NCBI GenBank assembly: GCA_028564705.1
Contig: JAPXFQ010002402.1
Coordinates: forward strand, 62,001-126,000
From: Apricaphanius iberus
Lineage: Eukaryota > Chordata > Actinopteri > Cyprinodontiformes > Aphaniidae
Reading direction: 5' to 3'
DNA length: 64,000 bases
The notes under the pieces are model-generated. The model saw only the letters and a program-made list of their open reading frames with translations, had not been told where the DNA came from and did not search any database. Of this stretch, positions 33,535 through 45,304 are shown in pieces; positions within the stretch are counted from its first letter, which is position 1, and each line of letters begins with the position of its first letter. The translations under genes were made by a program, and so were the position numbers.

Positions 33535-35200
33535 CACTGCCGTTCAAAAGTTTGGGGTCACATTGAAATGTCCTTATTTTTGAAGGAAAAGCACTGTACT
33601 TTTCAATGAAGATAACTTTAAACTTTTTCCATGAAAAGTCACACTTATTCAGCACCATACGTTGTGAAATTAATAAAAAATAGAGTCAAGACATTGACAA
33701 GGTTAGAAATAATGATTTTTATTTGAAATAAGATTGTTTTTACATCAAACTTTGCTTTCATCAAAGAATCCTCCATTTGCAGCAATTACAGCATTGCAGA
33801 CCTTTGGCATTCTAGCTGTTAATTTGTTGAGGTAATCTGGAGAAATTGCACCCCACGCTTCTAGAAGCAGCTCCCACAATTTGGATTGGTTGGATGGGCA
33901 CTTCTTGCGTACCATACAGTCAAGCTGCTCCCACAACAGCTCAACGGGTTCAAATCTGGTGACTGCGCTGGCCACTCCATTACCGATAGAATACCAGCTG
34001 CCTGCTTCTTCTCTAAATAGTTCTTGCACAATTTCGAGGTGTGTTTTGGGTCATTGTCCTGTTGTAGGATGAAATTGGCTCCAATCAAGCGCTGTCCACT
34101 GGGTATGGCATGGCGTTGCAAAATGGAGTGATAGCCTTCCTTATTCAGAATCCCTTTTACCCTGTACAAATCTCCCACCTTACCAGCACCAAAGCAACCC
34201 CAGACCATCACATTACCTCCACCATGCTTAACAGATGGCGTCAGGCATTCTTCCAGCATCTTTTCAGTTGTTCTGCGTCTCACAAACGTTCTTCTTTGTG
34301 ATCCAAACACCTCAAACTTGGATTCATCCGTCCACAGCACTTTTTTCCAGTCTTCCTCTGTCCAATGTCTGTGTTCTTTTGCCCATCTTAATCTTTTTCT
34401 TTTATTGGCCAGTCTCAGATATGGCTTTTTCTTTGCCACTCTGCCCTGAAGCCCAGAATCCCGCAGCCGCCTCTTCACTGTAGATGTTGACACTGGTGTT
34501 TTGCGGGTACTATTTAATGAAGATGCCAGTTGGGGACCTGTGAGGCGTCTGTTTCTCAAACTAAAGACTCTAATGTACTTATCTTCTTGCTCAGTTGTGC
34601 AACGCGGCCTCCCACTTCTTTTTCTACTCTGGTTAGAGCCTGTTTGTGCTGTCCTCTGAAGGGAGTAGTACACACCGTTGTAGGAAATCTTCAATTTCTT
34701 AGCAATTTCTCGCATGGAATAGCCTTCATTTCTAAGAACAAGAATAGACTGTCGAGTTTCAGATGAAAGTTCTCTTTTTCTGGCCATTTTGAGCGTTTAA
34801 ATGACCCCACAAATGTGATGCTCCAGAAACTCAATCTGCTCAAAGGAAGGTCAGTTTTGTAGCTTCTGTACCGAGCTAAACTGTTTTCAGATGTGTGAAC
34901 ATGATTGCACAAGGGTTTTCTAATCATCAATTAGCCTTCTGAGCCAATGAGCAAACACATTGTACCATTAGAACACTGGAGTGATAGTTGCTGGAAATGG
35001 GCCTCTATACACCTATGTAGATATTGCACCAAAAACCAGACATTTGCAGCTAGAATAGTCATTTACCACATTAGCAATGTATAGCGTGTGTTTTTTTAAA
35101 GTTAAGACTAGTTTAAAGTTATCTTCATTGAAAAGTACAGAGCTTTTTCCTTCAAAAATAAGGACATTTCAATGTGACCCCAAACTTTTGAACGGTAGTG
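33535..35200 (-). mobile_element. Tc1-type transposon, nearly complete
   Basis: The element is 1666 bp with TA on both sides (33533-33534 and 35201-35202). Its terminal inverted repeats are about 91 bp (33535-33625 and 35110-35200), start CACTGCCGTTCAAAAGTTTG and CACTACCGTTCAAAAGTTTG, and differ at only a few positions, so the insertion is young. The transposase is on the minus strand. Confidence 0.92.
33745..34787 (-). pseudogene. Tc1 transposase with one frameshift
   Basis: Starting at 34787 (MARKRELSSETRQSILVLRN), the frame shows a paired-type helix-turn-helix (to about residue 50), a GRPR hinge (SGRPRCTT) and a second helix-turn-helix. The catalytic core has WTDESKF, ILQQDNDPKHTSK and PDLNP followed, after a frame change near 33945, by ELLWEQLD. 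These are the three acidic residues of the DD34E triad. A single base appears to be missing between NP and ELLWEQ; the C-terminus then continues intact to a stop at 33745. About 347 codons in total, the usual Tc1 length. No other damage is seen. Confidence 0.92.
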
Positions 35201-35291
35201 TATATGTATATATGTATATCTGTATATGTATGTATGTGTATATGTATGTATGTATGTATGTATACGTATGTATGTATGTATACGTATGTAT
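35201..35291 (+). repeat. TATG/TACG microsatellite, left part
   Basis: A run of TATGTA and TACGTATG units, interrupted at 35291 by insertion of the hAT element and continuing at 38552. Confidence 0.85.
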
Positions 35292-38200
35292 CAGGGATGG
35301 AAATTAACTTTTTTGTCCACCAGCCAGTCTGGCTGGTGGATTTCAAAATCTACCAGCCGCTAAATGTTTTTACCAGCCACTTTTTTATGTTTTTAACCGA
35401 CAATGTGTAGCTGCATGTGAAAATTAATACGACAAGATCTACTACACTTGAGCAGTTTATTTAATCTCAAGTTTCAATAAAATACTGGCATTTTTTCCCT
35501 CTCTCTTACAAACCATGAACTGATATACATTTCATTAAATGAGTAGGGCAGATTTTCTAAACAAAAAACTAACATTCCTCCACCCATCCTCCCAGTTCTA
35601 TTTACTCCTGCTCATCAGAATCAGATTCTGAAGTTTCAGAGGTGCTTTCCTGACCGTTCTTCTTCCCCTCCATGAACTCTGGCCTCCTAGGCCGAATGCT
35701 AGCCTGATGCCAGAGCTGGATAGCAGGTGTGGGGTCATAGTTCTCAATAGAGGGACTGGATAACTGGACAGTCAGTAGGTCACAGAGGCTTCTTGATGTA
35801 AGACGGGACCTCCAGTCACTTTTCACTAACTTCATTTGATTAAAGCCTCTTTCACAGTCTGCTGTCGAGGCTGGTATGGTAAGAATAAGATCAACTAGGC
35901 TGAGGATGTCAGGGCACTGCGGTTGCAAAGACCTGTTGATTTCTGGCCAGGTCTTCGTGTGGAGACTCTCTCCCATCTCATACAGTCTGGTCTTGAGAAT
36001 GGTCCACTGATCTGGGATGAGCTCAACAGCAGCACCCGAGGATATCAGGATGCTCTGGAAGTGTGTGGTTAATTTCCCCACTTCTGATTCACCAAATTCT
36101 GAAAAGAGACATAATGAAACATTCACTTGTATGCTTTCATGACTTTGTAGAGGGAATTTTATGCATGCACCTAAACCACATACCTTTATAGCGATCAGCG
36201 TCAGGCCAGCTGTTCATATTCACCAACTTTGTTGCTTGGAGAATCCCTAAGGTCATGTTGGTGAAGCGACTTTGCAGACTCTGGCAGAGTTTGTCGAGCA
36301 GCTCAAACTTGGCGTTCATGACATGGTAAAGGACGCTGTCATCATTCTCGTACTGCTTCATACAGGCTTTTAGCTTGGGTCCAGGTCTGTGGTACATTTA
36401 CATTAGTAAGTTTATTAAAGATAATTAGCAAAGCAGCAAACATAAAAAAAACTCCTCCGTTCTCTGACACACCTGGTTTTGTATTTTGTGAGCACTGTTT
36501 GGGTGGCTGTCAGACAGCTGTGTACTTCAGCCACTGTGATAGCTGAAGTTTGAAGAGTCAGAGAGAGGCTGCTGAGGTGAGTCAGGCAATCATGCATGAA
36601 GTTGCAAAACATGAGAAATGCTGGATCCCGGCAGGTTTGGAAGTAGTGGCGTGCTTTGCTCTTCTGCACTGCATTCACCCCTTCAGCATCTGGTGACTGA
36701 ATCTTTATACAAAATCCATCAAATCAATAAATAAAATTCATTAGTATATGTGTTTTTATAAGTGCAAGTTAGTTTAATTTATTAAATTACACTCAACAAA
36801 TTCCTGACAGCGAATTGGACCTAACCTTTTAACTTAAGGTTAAAGTTCCCTACACTGTTATTTAGCTTACCTGGTCTAGGTGCTGTGTAAGTCCCTGGTA
36901 ACCCCTCAAAAAATGGTCAATGGCCCTAAAGAGGTGAGAAACCCACCTGGTGCCTCCAACCCTAGTTGGTACAAGCGGATTCTGGCCCAGAATCTTGAAG
37001 CTGTGCTTTAAGTTTGCCCTGTTGAGAGCACTTTTACTATAGAATGTATGCAGCCCTGACAGCACATCTTCAATCTGTTTTGCCATATAGCAGCTTTTAA
37101 TGGCATCCTTGAAAGCTAATTCCAGGCGGTGCGCCATACAGTGAATACCCAGGACGTGTTTGTTACTCCCTCTCAGCCGGCTCACTACTCCTTTACGTGT
37201 CCCTGTCATCACTGATGCCCCATCAGTTGCACATGCCACTAACTTGGTCTGCCACTCTTCTCCCCCGATCTCCCTCATCATGGTATCTACTGCCTGAGCG
37301 ATGTTCTCACCGTCCGCTTTCTCCACATCCTGTATCCCTACAAAGTGGACCTCCACCTTTCCTCGGTTGCACAGACGTAAATACAGCATTTCTTGTTCCA
37401 TCACAGCAGTGTCAGTAGACCCGTCAGACATAATGGAGAGAAATTTCGCTCTCGCTATCTTTGACTGAAGACTCTTCTTCTCAGCTGCAGCTATGTGCTT
37501 AATGAACACCCTGGCTTGTTTCCGATTAACATATGTGCTGCCTGTGCTAATTCCCTTTTTCTCGTCTAACCTATAAAATGAAAAATGGAAAAATAATCAA
37601 TGAAAAGTAAAGTTTGAAGTAAATGTACCATAGCACTAACGTTATTGTGTATTTTATGCATACCGATTTGATATGACTAGCCAAGCTAACATACTAACAG
37701 CTACATGGGTGCTATATTCTGACCTTATTTAGCATTTAACCATGTAAAACCTACTTTAACAATTTGTAGACAACAACAAAAAAAAGACTTACTTGCACTG
37801 CCATTCGTAATCTTGAAATGGCCTTCCTTTTTTCGCGATTGCGTGGGCATTCCTAAACAGTATCACCATCTTATCCAACTGGGCCGTCTTCAAGCTGGTA
37901 AGTGCCTTCATGGCAGCTGTATTCTCCGGGGCAGCTTTTCCCTGTGCTCTCTTCTTCACCTGGATGTGGCATTTGGATGACTCGTGGTCTTTAATGGCTT
38001 CCAGTTTTAGGTTTTTAGTCCCAACAATGAAACTATTAGTTTTGGCATCTTCTGAAGCGTGTTGACGACATAGAGCGCAGAACATTGTCAGACTTGTCCC
38101 GTCATAAACTAACCAATCACGGGACTCCCCATTGTCTGCTTTTCTCCATCGTTCTTTAAAAAAACGTTTTTTGACCTTCGCCTCTTTGTCCACTGGCTCC

Positions 38201-38551
38201 TCCTGAGAGGTCTTTTCTGCAGACCTCTTAACGCCTGTAATGTATCGCCACATTTTTTACTTGTGTCCGCCGTCGTCTTCTTCGTGTATTTTAACGGAAG
38301 TTCGCAACCAACGTTAAGGTGCTTTACCGCCTCACTATTCTTTTTTTGTTTAAATGGCGGGTGGCATCCAACTTAAGGTGCATTACCGCCACCTACTGTA
38401 CAGGAGTGTGAGTCACCGCCTCACTCCGTCTGGTTGAAGTTAAGTTATTGTTATTTACCCGCCACGGTGGCCAGTGGGTGAAGCGAGTTTACCCGCCAAA
38501 ACACAAAATCACCCGCACTTGGCTGGTGGCGGGTGCTAATTTCCATCCCTG
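35292..38551 (-). mobile_element. complete hAT transposon with intact coding capacity
   Basis: The ends CAGGGATGGAAATTAAC (35292) and GCTAATTTCCATCCCTG (ending 38551) are inverted repeats. The 8 bp GTATGTAT lie directly before (35284-35291) and after (38552-38559); because the target is a GTAT-rich microsatellite, the duplication cannot be proven from that alone, but it fits hAT. Sub-terminal CCAGCC/GGCTGG motifs recur near both ends. A five-exon transposase gene with no stop or frameshift fills the minus strand. By structure this could be an autonomous copy. Confidence 0.93.
35602..38253 (-). CDS. hAT transposase, five exons, 694 residues, intact
   Basis: Exons on the minus strand: 38253-37793, 37570-36871, 36696-36473, 36386-36184 and 36098-35602. 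All introns start GT and end AG, and all phases match (2, 0, 2, 1), giving 695 codons with the stop. Residues about 59-96 form a zinc finger (CALC...H, CH) of the TTF/BED-like type. The hAT core follows: MSDGSTD with an Asp near 203, ATDGASVM with an Asp near 270, HCMAHRLEL near 297-305, TRW, and STADCERGF with the Glu near 612 in the C-terminal dimerisation block. The family resembles vertebrate ZNF862-type proteins, which derive from hAT elements. A host-gene role is unlikely because the gene lies within transposon ends. Confidence 0.9.
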
Positions 38552-38918
38552 GTATGTATGTATGTATACGTATGTATGTATGTATACGTATGTATGTATG
38601 TATACGTATGTATGTATGTATACGTATGTATGTATGTATACGTATGTATGTATGTATGTATACGTATGTATGTATGTATGTATACGTATGTATGTATACG
38701 TATGTATGTATGTATACGTATGTATGTATGTATACGTATGTATGTATGTATACGTATGTATGTATGTATATGTATGTATACGTATGTATGTATGTATATG
38801 TATGTATACGTATGTATGTATACGTATGTATACGTATGTATATGTATGTATACGTATGTATGTATACGTATGTATGTATGTATATGTATGTATACGTATG
38901 TATGTATACATATGTATG
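38552..38918 (+). repeat. TATG/TACG microsatellite, main part
   Basis: About 370 bp of GTATGTAT and ACGTATGT units. Open frames on both strands here encode only Tyr/Val/Cys/Met or Tyr/Ile/His/Thr repeats and are not genes. Confidence 0.95.
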
Positions 38919-40153
38919 CCGGGACTTTATCCATCACTCTATGCATTTCTCGGCAGTCCCAAAGACTGCTTCATGGCAACTGTGGGAGCTCTAGAGGTGT
39001 GTCACACTGCACGGCCCCAGATTTCAGTTGGTCAAACTGCACGACATCTAGCTGTAGCAGGACACGCCAAAAGCAAACGTCACCAGTGACTCCACTTAAA
39101 AGCATACATCACTGAAAGCTGATAAATGGACAGAGCCAAGAGGGCGGACAAGGAAAAGTGCTAGCTGCGTTAATACTTTTCTTTCTATATCTGAATCAAA
39201 TGCCCAAAAGAAACCGAGGAAGAAAAAGGCAAATGTGGACAAACTCATGCCCGGAAAAAGGGGGACAGTTCAGGATGCCTGTTCTTCAAAACAAGCTTGC
39301 GGTAAGCTTTGTGTAGAATTATCCTAACTAACGCGTCACTCACAGGGCTCAATTTAATTGGTCAACAACAGACTGGAGTCGTAGAATTTCTCACTCTGCT
39401 TGAAGACTTCCGAAGGCAGCTTTTGGTCGTAGATCCAATAAATATGCCATTGGGCAGCATGTCACACTGCACGGCCACACACAGGTGAATCACACGCACA
39501 CTCACTGTTTTTAATCATGACGCTTCACAACAAAAGTAAAGGTCTAGGACCGCCATAATCGCACACTGTGATCCTGGCTTAAAATCGATCAGTCTTTCTG
39601 TCTTGACTGTCGGACAGAAACACTGAAAAGTGTGAACCAATCTCTTTTACAGATGACAATTTAAACAGGTGCCATTCCATTTAACGAATGGAGGAAAGAA
39701 GAATTTCTTAAACAATACGTAAAAGTTGTGTGTCCACCAGAATTATTGCTTGTTTGTATGTGTGTGATACTTATTTTCTGAATCATTACCATACCAAAAA
39801 TATATACAAATTATAGAAATAACTTTGATTTATAAAAATAATTTTTTTGTGATTTTCTAGATATTTTTATATTCTGTCTTTCGCAGGTAAAGTCTACCTT
39901 TGACGAAAAATTGAAAGCCCTCTCATCTTTAACTTCTGCAATTGGTCGCTGCCAAATACTTTTTTTCCCCACTGTATATTGTTGACTTTGGGAATGTAAA
40001 TTATGAGGATGTTCTACTTGAAGTGCTTCCACTACCTGAAAGTCATTTTTGACTTAATAAAAGGCAGATGGAACATGATACTGTAAAAAACTATGTTTTA
40101 TATAACTGAGTTATAAGGACATTACTATAAAGCCTTTCAATGTGTTTGTTTAG
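38919..40153. other. asxl2 intron, nothing named
   Basis: TGTCACACTGCACGGCC occurs twice (about 39000 and 39461), suggesting remnants of an old repeat. The stretch ends with the acceptor TTTGTTTAG at 40145-40153. Confidence 0.4.
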
Positions 40154-40259
40154 GCGAATTCACCCATGAAATGCAAGTCCGTTTCAGACAGGAAAAGGAG
40201 AAAGAGAAGAAAGTAGAAGCATGGAAAGAGAAGTTTTTTGAAGAATACCATGGGCAAAA
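40154..40259 (+). CDS. asxl2: ASXL2 exon, end of DEUBAD domain
   Basis: The exon completes the Gly codon split at 28093 and reads [20 protein letters not shown], then [14 protein letters not shown], ending two bases into a Lys codon before GTAAGG. EFT-EMQ-R-RQE and WKE-FFE-YYGQ are the conserved closing helices of the ASXH/DEUBAD domain. The charged helix is highly alike in all vertebrate ASXL proteins. Confidence 0.9.
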
Positions 40260-40399
40260 GTAAGGCCGTCGATTTTATTGAAACAAAAATTATGTTTTAC
40301 ATATTTTTTAGTTTTTATGTTATAGTTGCAGAAAATACTGATATGATGCATGTTTTTAGAATCGCTGACTTTTTGGCCTATGTTGGCAAAATACACGTG

Positions 40400-41575
40400 A
40401 CACCAAAAATTTTAATATCTTGCTAAAGTTAATTTATTTCAGTAGTTCAAATTAAAAGGCGAAACTAATATATGATATAGACTCATTTTTTGAAAAGCAA
40501 CATATTTCAAGCCTTTATTTGTTATAATGTTGATTATTATGGCTTACAGCTTATTAAAATCCCAAATTCAAAAGAATATTGTGAAAAGGTTCAATATTTT
40601 AAGCTAAACATGTCACACTTTATTTAGAAAATTAATCCAAAACACCTAAAAAGGGTTTCTGTGTCTTTAAATGGTCTCTGAATCAGTAGGAATCACAATC
40701 ATGTTGACCTGACAGTTGTACAGAAAACCATAATTGACACCCTAGATAATGAGGGAATGCTTCAAAACGTCTGCCATGATTTTCCCAAGGAGTGTATGAA
40801 AGCACATTAATAGACAGTTATGTGAAGGGGAAAAATTGGAAGAAAAGGGTCCACAAGAAGTAGGGATGGCTGCAGCTTGGAGAGTATCGTTTAGGGGACC
40901 TTTACAAGGATTGTGCTGACTTAGGCAGGAGTTAGTACATTAAGAGCCACTACACACACACATTGAGATCCTGGACATGGGCTTAAAATGTCCTATTGTC
41001 AGGCTGCTCCTGAACAACAAATAACGTCAAGAGCATCTTACCTGAAGTAAAAAAAAAAAGAACTGCAAAATGTGCATCTCATTTGGGAACCCAGAGTCTG
41101 GAGCAGTGTGTCGAACTAATTTCCATTTTGGGCCGCATCAAGATAATGACTAAAGGTAGCCATCTACCTAGACATTTTGGAGCACATGCATACTTCCTTC
41201 AGCAGACTGGTGTTATGGAGATATTGACCTAATTTTCCAGCAGGACTTTGCCCCTGCTCACACTACAAAAAATACCAAATCCTGGTTCAGTGACCATGGC
41301 ATTACTGTGCTTGATTGGCTAGCAGGCTCGTCTGACCTGAACCCCACAAATCTATGGGGCATTGCCAAGAGAAAGATGAGATACCGGAAAAATGCAGGAG
41401 AGCCGAAAGCTGCTTTTGAGTATTATGGTCTTCCACAGCATTTCGCCAGTGCCACATGCTGATAGCATCCATGTCATTCCTACAATGAGTCTGTTGTTTA
41501 TTAGTTTCACCTTTTAAGTTGAATTACTGAAATAAATCAACTTTTGCACAATATTCACATTTTTTTTAAGTTTAA
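40400..41575 (+). mobile_element. degenerate Tc1-type element
   Basis: The left end region has ATTTATTTCAGTAGTTCAAA and GGCGAAACTAATA (40430-40470); the right end has the same inverted: TTAGTTTCACCTTTTAAGTT and GAATTACTGAAATAAAT (41497-41535). Between them the + strand reads broken Tc1 transposase: QDFAPAHTTKNTKSWF, DHGITVLDWLAGSSDLNP and NLWGIAKRKMRYR (41240-41390). Many stops; inactive. It sits in the last but one asxl2 intron. Confidence 0.75.
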
Positions 41576-41685
41576 CCTGTAGTTTCCAGCCCTCTACACA
41601 ATTTACTTGGTTGGCATCTTAACTATATTCTGCATTATAACAAATCCAAAATTAACTAAAACATACATACATTGTTCATTTTTAG

Positions 41686-42634
41686 GTCTGGCTTAACACA
41701 AGACGAGTCTCTAAAACTTACAATGAGTGAGACAAGTGAAGTTGCAGGCACTGTGCTGGAAAGTGATGCTGATGTGGTCTCAGCTGGTGTCCCCAAAAGA
41801 CGCAGCGTGGGTCGGCGTAGGAGAGATGGCAGGATGAGGAGACGCACACGTGCTGACTTGCGTCGCAGGGCCCGCCGGACCCTTTGCAAACCAGTTCTGC
41901 AATCAAAAGACACTAGTGCTGACACTAGTTCTGTATTGGACATAGCATCAGTCTCTATGGACTCTCCTATTTCCAACAACTCAGTTGTTCAAGGAGAAGT
42001 AGTGCTCCATGTTGACTGTGGCATGGAGCTCCCTGTTGAGAGTGCTGTGACGGAGTCTAAAACCTCTCCTGTTCCAGAACCAATGACATTGGCAGTTCCT
42101 ACTTCACTTCCCAGTCCCAGCACAGCTTCCACCAGTGCAAATGAAGAGCCTGAAATTGCTCCTTCGTTGCTCCCCAAGGAAGCTGTACCTGTTCTGGCTT
42201 CCACTACCTCTCCATCTTCCTCATCCAGTTCTTCCTCTTCACCTGCCTCCTCACGTGCCTCATCACCCTCTTCTCCTGAACAACAGGGAGCTTTTACCAC
42301 AGGTTTGGACTCTTCATCCTCGTCAGGATCGTCCAGTGCCACAGTTCCTCCTGATCCCTTAGATGATACAGCCTCTGTGATCACCTCTATCACAGGGGGG
42401 ACTGTCAATAGCAGCCGGGAGAGCAGTCCATCAGCTAGCCCAGCTACCACCCCCATGCTCATCACCCAGCTTAAGGAACAGAAGAGAAGACACGATGAGG
42501 TTGAGGCTTTCTCACGCTTTCCCGAAAAAAGGGCACGTCCTAATGACCGTCGGTCCTTTCGTACCACAATTGACAGTGTCTGTTCAGAGAAGCCACAGCC
42601 GACAACCGAAGAACCCAAGGTGCCACCTATCCGG
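41686..42634 (+). CDS. asxl2: ASXL2 exon, Ser-rich disordered region
   Basis: The first base finishes the Lys codon split at 40259; the exon then reads SGLTQDESLKLTMSETSEVA. A basic cluster follows (RRSVGRRRRDGRMRRRTRAD then LRRRARRTL), a probable nuclear localisation signal. A long Ser/Pro/Thr-rich tract comes next, with a poly-Ser run near 42210-42240. It closes on FPEKRARPNDRRSFRTTIDS and EKPQPTTEEPKVPPIR, conserved in ASXL1 and ASXL2, before GTAAGA. Length 949 nt, ending in phase 0. Confidence 0.88.
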
Positions 42635-42751
42635 GTAAGACCTAGTTGCAAAGCTAAGATCTTATGTGCAAAAATGTAAAATCCTTAAATCCAAATGCTG
42701 TTTTTTTGTTTGTTTTGTGTGCGTGTGTGTGTGTCTGTTTTGTCGTTCTAG

Positions 42752-45304
42752 ATTCAACTTTCCAGAATCAAACCCCATTGGGTCAAAGGGCACCCCACCT
42801 ACCAGATATGTCCCCGGATTGTGCCCCAGACCGAATGCTCACGGAGGTCGGGGACAGGTGGCGCACGGACCCTGGCAGACATCAAGGCCCGTGCCCAGCA
42901 AGCCCGTGCCCAACGCGAGGCTGCTGCTGCAGCCTCTGGCGAGGGGCCAGGGGCGACCGGTGTCCGGCTGTGGCCTACTACTGGGTTATCGGATAGCAGC
43001 AATGACCGAAGAACGAGAGAGCATCCAGGACCAATCGAGCCTGGAGGAGGTGAAGGAAGAGGAGGTAGTGGGATTGAAGAGCAGGAATTTTCTTCAGAAC
43101 CTAATTCGTCTGGAGCACAATTACAGCTTCTCGATGTAGGAGCTACATCCCACCTATCTCCTTCATTGTCGAATACCTCAGCTTCCATGTCTCCACAACT
43201 TGCAAGTCCTCATCAACACAAACCAGGTATGGCGGAAAAGCTTCAAGTGGATATAGGGGAAACATCAGCCAAATCCCTGAGAACCTGTAACGGGTTAATA
43301 GATGAGGATTCTACAGTTCCCTCAGAGCCTGACATTAAATCTGTGTCATCAGCCACTAAGTCAGACAGGAACAGCCCAAAACCTGAGTCTACTGCTTCAT
43401 TTTCACAAGGGTCAGATCCAGGTTGTGAAAAACTTGCCCCAACCCAAACTTCAATCCCAGATTCCTTTCCCAGGTTTGGGGCTCAGGGTGTGGATGTTAT
43501 TCAAACACTGGGGAGCTCTTGCCAGACCAAAGGGCAAGAAAAGGGGACAGAAGTTGGATTGGGTGGTGTTATTCATCACAGTTCACACCATTTGGATCAA
43601 CAAGGGGAATTTTCTCAATCAGGCAAATGGTTGAAAACTGTGTGTTCTCCAAAATGTGCGGTGATTGATGTTTTCAGACAGAAGGATGATGAAGAGGGTG
43701 TGCACAGTGATTCAACAGAGACTGCTTCAGACTGTGAAAATGAGAGCCAGGAGGATGAGCATCAGCAGCAGTATTCTGACCCCAACTGGACCTCTCAGCT
43801 GAGCACTCAACGAAATGGCCAGTTGGTGATCTGTAGCCTTTCTTCTCAAAACCAACAGCCAGTAATTCAGGGCTACTTGTCTAGCCACAAAGGTCAAACT
43901 GTCATTCAACCTTGCTTCCCCAAAGGTCTTCCTCAGCTGCCTGACAATCATTCTCATTCCCAAGACCACCATTCTCTGAGTCCTTGTCCACAAGGACAAA
44001 GCGAGAATCTTGCTTTAAAGAGGGAAATTGGAGAAGACCATAAAACGTCTAAAGAAACTTCTGAAGGGGACAGCTGCGGATCTTCAAACTCTCCTGTCAC
44101 TCAGCCAAATGGTTTGACTGCCTCCAAAAGACTGACAAGCTCAGTCAGGCCTGTATCCTCGGTGGAAGCCAACAACCCTTTGGTCACACAGTTGCTACAA
44201 GGCAGTCTGCCCCTTGAGAAAGTGCTACCCTCACACTCAGCAAATAGGCTTGCCTTTAGTACATTACCTGGTCAACCAACGAGACCATCAGAATCAAGTA
44301 ATGTTGAAACTGGGCATAGGTCTGAATTTTCCGTCCAGTGTCCTTCTCCAGACTTGACTCATGGTCTTAACAAGTCAACCACAGGCAATCCTGTCTCATG
44401 TCTAAATGTCCCCGATGCATCTCAGTACCATCCCCAAGTGGTTGTTGGGGCTGTTCCCGTCATTACCTCTCTGCCCATTTCTTCTACTTCATCATCCAAA
44501 AGCAATTCAGATGGTGTCTCTCTGGCTGCTGTACAATCTAGTGTTATTAAAGAGTATTGTGGTCATCAACTTTCACAGAGGGGTGCTCCGGACAGGGTCC
44601 AACAAGCTGATAAAGTTATTTCCAATGGCCCCTCTACCCCTGCTGAAACCTACCCCAATGAAGGGATGACAAATTCTAAGTTTAGCATTCAGCTTTCTCA
44701 GCATCCTCACTCTCATCAGAGAAAACCGTCTCCTGCACCTGCTGTAAAAAATGAAATGAGTCCACGGCCTTCTTGCCAGGCTGTTACCAAGTCTGTCTCT
44801 ACTGTACTTGGTGTCACTAAAAAGGAGCCAGGGAATTCCATGGATGGTTATTTGAGTGGAGGGGCGATGGAGGGACTTTTCAACATGGAGATGACTTTGA
44901 CAAGAATATCAAAAAAGGAACACAGCAAAAAACCCTGTTCTTCCATCTCTCCCTCCCCTGTTTCCCCTCTACCCTCCTCATCTTCCCTTCCCTTCCAACT
45001 ATATGGAAAGCTGCCTAAACAAGGAAGTGGAGTAGTAAGCTACACAGCTAATGTATCAATGATGGATAATGGCAGTTTCTCTCGTGGTATGGCTGATGGT
45101 GTACTGCAGCTGCGCCCTCGCTTGGCCTCCAGTCATACTACACTCAGTATCCAAGCCTTTACAGATACTACAGCTGAAGAAGTAGCACTTAAGTGCTCAT
45201 GTCGCCTCAAAGCCATGATCATGTGCCAAGGCTGTGGTGCTTTTTGCCATGATGATTGCATTGGACCTTCCAAACTCTGTGTTTCATGCTTGGTGGTCAG
45301 ATAA
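42752..45304 (+). CDS. asxl2: ASXL2 last exon with C-terminal PHD finger
   Basis: The exon starts after TTCTAG and reads [20 protein letters not shown] then PRI, and [19 protein letters not shown], both conserved in ASXL proteins. About 700 residues of Ser/Gln/Pro-rich disordered sequence follow, containing [20 protein letters not shown] then EKVLP, the conserved block previously linked to nuclear-receptor binding. The C-terminus has [19 protein letters not shown] and [20 protein letters not shown], ending [10 protein letters not shown]: the atypical PHD finger. The stop TAA is at 45302. The 850 codons are open throughout, so the gene looks functional. Human ASXL2 is about 1435 residues; with the missing N-terminus this one would be similar. 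Confidence 0.92.
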   Translation: MQLSRIKPHWVKGHPTYQICPRIVPQTECSRRSGTGGARTLADIKARAQQARAQREAAAAASGEGPGATGVRLWPTTGLSDSSNDRRTREHPGPIEPGGGEGRGGSGIEEQEFSSEPNSSGAQLQLLDVGATSHLSPSLSNTSASMSPQLASPHQHKPGMAEKLQVDIGETSAKSLRTCNGLIDEDSTVPSEPDIKSVSSATKSDRNSPKPESTASFSQGSDPGCEKLAPTQTSIPDSFPRFGAQGVDVIQTLGSSCQTKGQEKGTEVGLGGVIHHSSHHLDQQGEFSQSGKWLKTVCSPKCAVIDVFRQKDDEEGVHSDSTETASDCENESQEDEHQQQYSDPNWTSQLSTQRNGQLVICSLSSQNQQPVIQGYLSSHKGQTVIQPCFPKGLPQLPDNHSHSQDHHSLSPCPQGQSENLALKREIGEDHKTSKETSEGDSCGSSNSPVTQPNGLTASKRLTSSVRPVSSVEANNPLVTQLLQGSLPLEKVLPSHSANRLAFSTLPGQPTRPSESSNVETGHRSEFSVQCPSPDLTHGLNKSTTGNPVSCLNVPDASQYHPQVVVGAVPVITSLPISSTSSSKSNSDGVSLAAVQSSVIKEYCGHQLSQRGAPDRVQQADKVISNGPSTPAETYPNEGMTNSKFSIQLSQHPHSHQRKPSPAPAVKNEMSPRPSCQAVTKSVSTVLGVTKKEPGNSMDGYLSGGAMEGLFNMEMTLTRISKKEHSKKPCSSISPSPVSPLPSSSSLPFQLYGKLPKQGSGVVSYTANVSMMDNGSFSRGMADGVLQLRPRLASSHTTLSIQAFTDTTAEEVALKCSCRLKAMIMCQGCGAFCHDDCIGPSKLCVSCLVVR

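Noticed and set aside
33985..34766. Frames on the + strand inside the Tc1 element
   Set aside because: Shadows of the transposase on the minus strand.
38448..39115. Long frames on both strands encoding Tyr/Val/Cys/Met or His/Thr/Ile/Tyr repeats
   Set aside because: They are translations of the TATG/TACG microsatellite and have no coding features.
41989..42651. 220-codon acidic frame on the minus strand
   Set aside because: It is the shadow of the asxl2 Ser-rich exon on the other strand.
6339..45304. Assignment as asxl1 instead of asxl2
   Set aside because: [21 protein letters not shown] and [16 protein letters not shown] read as ASXL2; ASXL1 differs at these places as I recall it. A tree with both fish paralogues would settle it.
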